A DNA stretch of 7,575 bases from an uncultured Bacilli bacterium (GTDB taxonomy: Bacteria > Bacillota_I > Bacilli_A > RF39 > UBA660): the NCBI GenBank assembly GCA_944363695.1, contig CALVUW010000055.1, forward strand, positions 1-7,575. Reading direction: 5' to 3'. Under the pieces are notes generated by a model. The model made no database searches and had not been told where the DNA came from. It worked only from the letters and a program-made list of their open reading frames with translations. The translations under genes and the position numbers were made by a program. Position 1 is the stretch's first letter. Every line of letters begins with the position of its first letter. Positions 6,283-7,575 of this stretch are shown in pieces.

Positions 6283-7575
6283 ATGAATCAACAAGATATA
6301 ATAAATGAAGTACGACAAAAAAATGATATTGTTGATATCATTGGGCAAAGGATTCCTTTAGTAGCGCGCGGTAAGAATTACTTTGGTGTTTGTCCCTTTC
6401 ATGATGATACGAATCCTTCCATGAGTGTATCACGTGAAAAGCAAATTTATACATGCTTTTCTTGTCATGCTACTGGTAATGTTTTTACCTTTTTAATGAA
6501 TTATGAGCATAAAGATTTTTCTCAAGTACTACAAGAATTAGCAGAACGTGTTGGTATTTCTCTACAGGGATATCATACGAAAAAAGTAAATAGTAAATAT
6601 GATAATTGGTATAAAATATATGAGCTAGCAGCAAAATATTATCAGAATAATTTAATGACTAGTGCTGGTAAAGAGGCTAGAAATTATTTGAGCAAACGGC
6701 AAATCTCGGAAGATATTATTAAAGAATTTGGAATAGGTTGGTCATTAGAGGCAAGAAGCGATTTAAGTGATCTATTAGTAAAAAAGGGATATTCACTGGA
6801 TTTGTTAAATCAAGTCGGTATCTCTAGTAATGATTATGATATATTTCATCAACGTTTGATGTTTCCTTTACATGATTTAAATGGACGTATTGTTGGTTTT
6901 AGTGGTCGTATTATTGCAGGTAATCAAAATAAATATTTGAATACCAAAGAAACCGCTATTTTTAAAAAGGGCCATTTGCTATATCATTATCACATTGCCA
7001 AAGAAGCGGCTCGCATCGATAAATATGTCATTATTATGGAAGGCTTTATGGATGTCATTCGAGCTAGTACCGTTGGAATTCGTAGCGTTGTGGCTACGAT
7101 GGGTACGGCGCTGACAAAGGAGCATATACAAGATATAAAACGCTTGTCACCACAAATCATTCTATGTTTTGACGGTGATGAAGCGGGCCAAAAAGCAACA
7201 CTTTCAGCGGGAAAATTATTTCAATCTTATCAAATAGAACCAAAAGTGATTTCTCTTCCAGAAGAGGAAGACCCTGATACCTATATATTACATAATGGAA
7301 AAGAAGCGTTTTTGCACTTAATTGATACGGCCGAATATTTTAGTGATTATCAAATTCGGATGCTAAAAAAAGGGGTTAATTTTAATAATACGGAGGAGAA
7401 AGCTAACTATATTCACCAAGTATTAGTAGAAACGGCTAAACTAGATGATCCGATTCGTATTGAGATTATTTTAAAAAACCTTGCAAAAGATTGGGAAATA
7501 GGGTATAATACCTTGGAAAAAAGCTTTCAGGAATTAAAACAGACAGCTAAAAAACCAGTTGTACTTCCTGTGAGC
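6283..7575 (+). CDS. dnaG: DNA primase DnaG, 5' part (gene continues beyond the window)
   Basis: DnaG synthesises the RNA primers used for Okazaki fragments and works with the replicative helicase. The frame is open from ATG 6283 to the last base, giving 431 residues; full-length bacterial DnaG is usually near 600, so the end of the protein lies outside. GGGAGG at 6271-6276, six bases upstream, fixes the start. The N-terminal CHC2 zinc-binding domain has Cys37, His40, Cys58 and Cys61 (CPFH and CFSC words). The RNA polymerase core shows FHQRLMFP (188-195) and KYLNTKET (217-224). The Toprim fold follows, with EGFMD (253-257, catalytic Glu253), the metal-binding DGDEAG (297-302) and DPD (330-332). 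All catalytic motifs seen are intact. The missing part would hold the end of the linker and the helicase-binding C-terminal domain. In many Firmicutes dnaG is followed by the housekeeping sigma factor gene (sigA/rpoD), which may lie just outside this window. Confidence 0.96.
   Translation, partial: MNQQDIINEVRQKNDIVDIIGQRIPLVARGKNYFGVCPFHDDTNPSMSVSREKQIYTCFSCHATGNVFTFLMNYEHKDFSQVLQELAERVGISLQGYHTKKVNSKYDNWYKIYELAAKYYQNNLMTSAGKEARNYLSKRQISEDIIKEFGIGWSLEARSDLSDLLVKKGYSLDLLNQVGISSNDYDIFHQRLMFPLHDLNGRIVGFSGRIIAGNQNKYLNTKETAIFKKGHLLYHYHIAKEAARIDKYVIIMEGFMDVIRASTVGIRSVVATMGTALTKEHIQDIKRLSPQIILCFDGDEAGQKATLSAGKLFQSYQIEPKVISLPEEEDPDTYILHNGKEAFLHLIDTAEYFSDYQIRMLKKGVNFNNTEEKANYIHQVLVETAKLDDPIRIEIILKNLAKDWEIGYNTLEKSFQELKQTAKKPVVLPVS

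Noticed and set aside
1..7575. CRISPR arrays, transposons, phage genes, toxin-antitoxin pairs, tRNA or rRNA genes.
   Set aside because: No regularly spaced direct repeats, transposase or integrase motifs, small paired genes or structured RNA sequences were seen; coding by recognisable genes accounts for nearly all of the window.

Overview
The window is low-GC, densely coded DNA from what looks like a Bacillota (Firmicutes) chromosome. Every confident gene is on the + strand, spacers are short, and Shine-Dalgarno sites are purine-rich (AGGTGA, GGGAGG, AGAGGG). The gene set includes an intact pro-sigma-K-type sporulation sigma factor together with the Firmicutes pair yqeG-yqeH. This points to a spore-forming member of Bacilli/Erysipelotrichia or a close relative; finer placement is not possible from the sequence alone. 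TGA acts as a stop (end of yqeG) and tryptophan is TGG, so the standard bacterial code applies and not the Mycoplasma code.

Layout. Bases 1-203 are a leader with no convincing gene; a few codons at the very start may be the tail of an upstream gene. priA (204-2363) encodes the replication-restart helicase. sigK (2430-3134) encodes a late mother-cell sporulation sigma factor with a hydrophobic N-terminal extension. A membrane-anchored polysaccharide deacetylase with three Ig-like repeats (3191-4609) follows, behind its own extended -10 promoter. yqeG (4671-5189) and yqeH (5182-6186) form a translationally coupled pair with a promoter in front and a hairpin terminator at its end. dnaG (6283 to the window end) is the 5' part of the DNA primase gene, preceded by its own likely promoter.

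Functional reading. The window holds two replication genes (PriA, DnaG), a ribosome-maturation pair (the 30S assembly GTPase YqeH and its HAD-family partner YqeG), a cell-wall modifying enzyme and a sporulation regulator. Apart from yqeG-yqeH these look like separate transcription units placed next to each other, not one pathway.

I did not find a new defence, mobile or RNA-guided system. The points most worth a second look are the uninterrupted sigK with its apparent pro-sequence and unusual neighbours, the architecture of the deacetylase, and the yqeH-dnaG junction.
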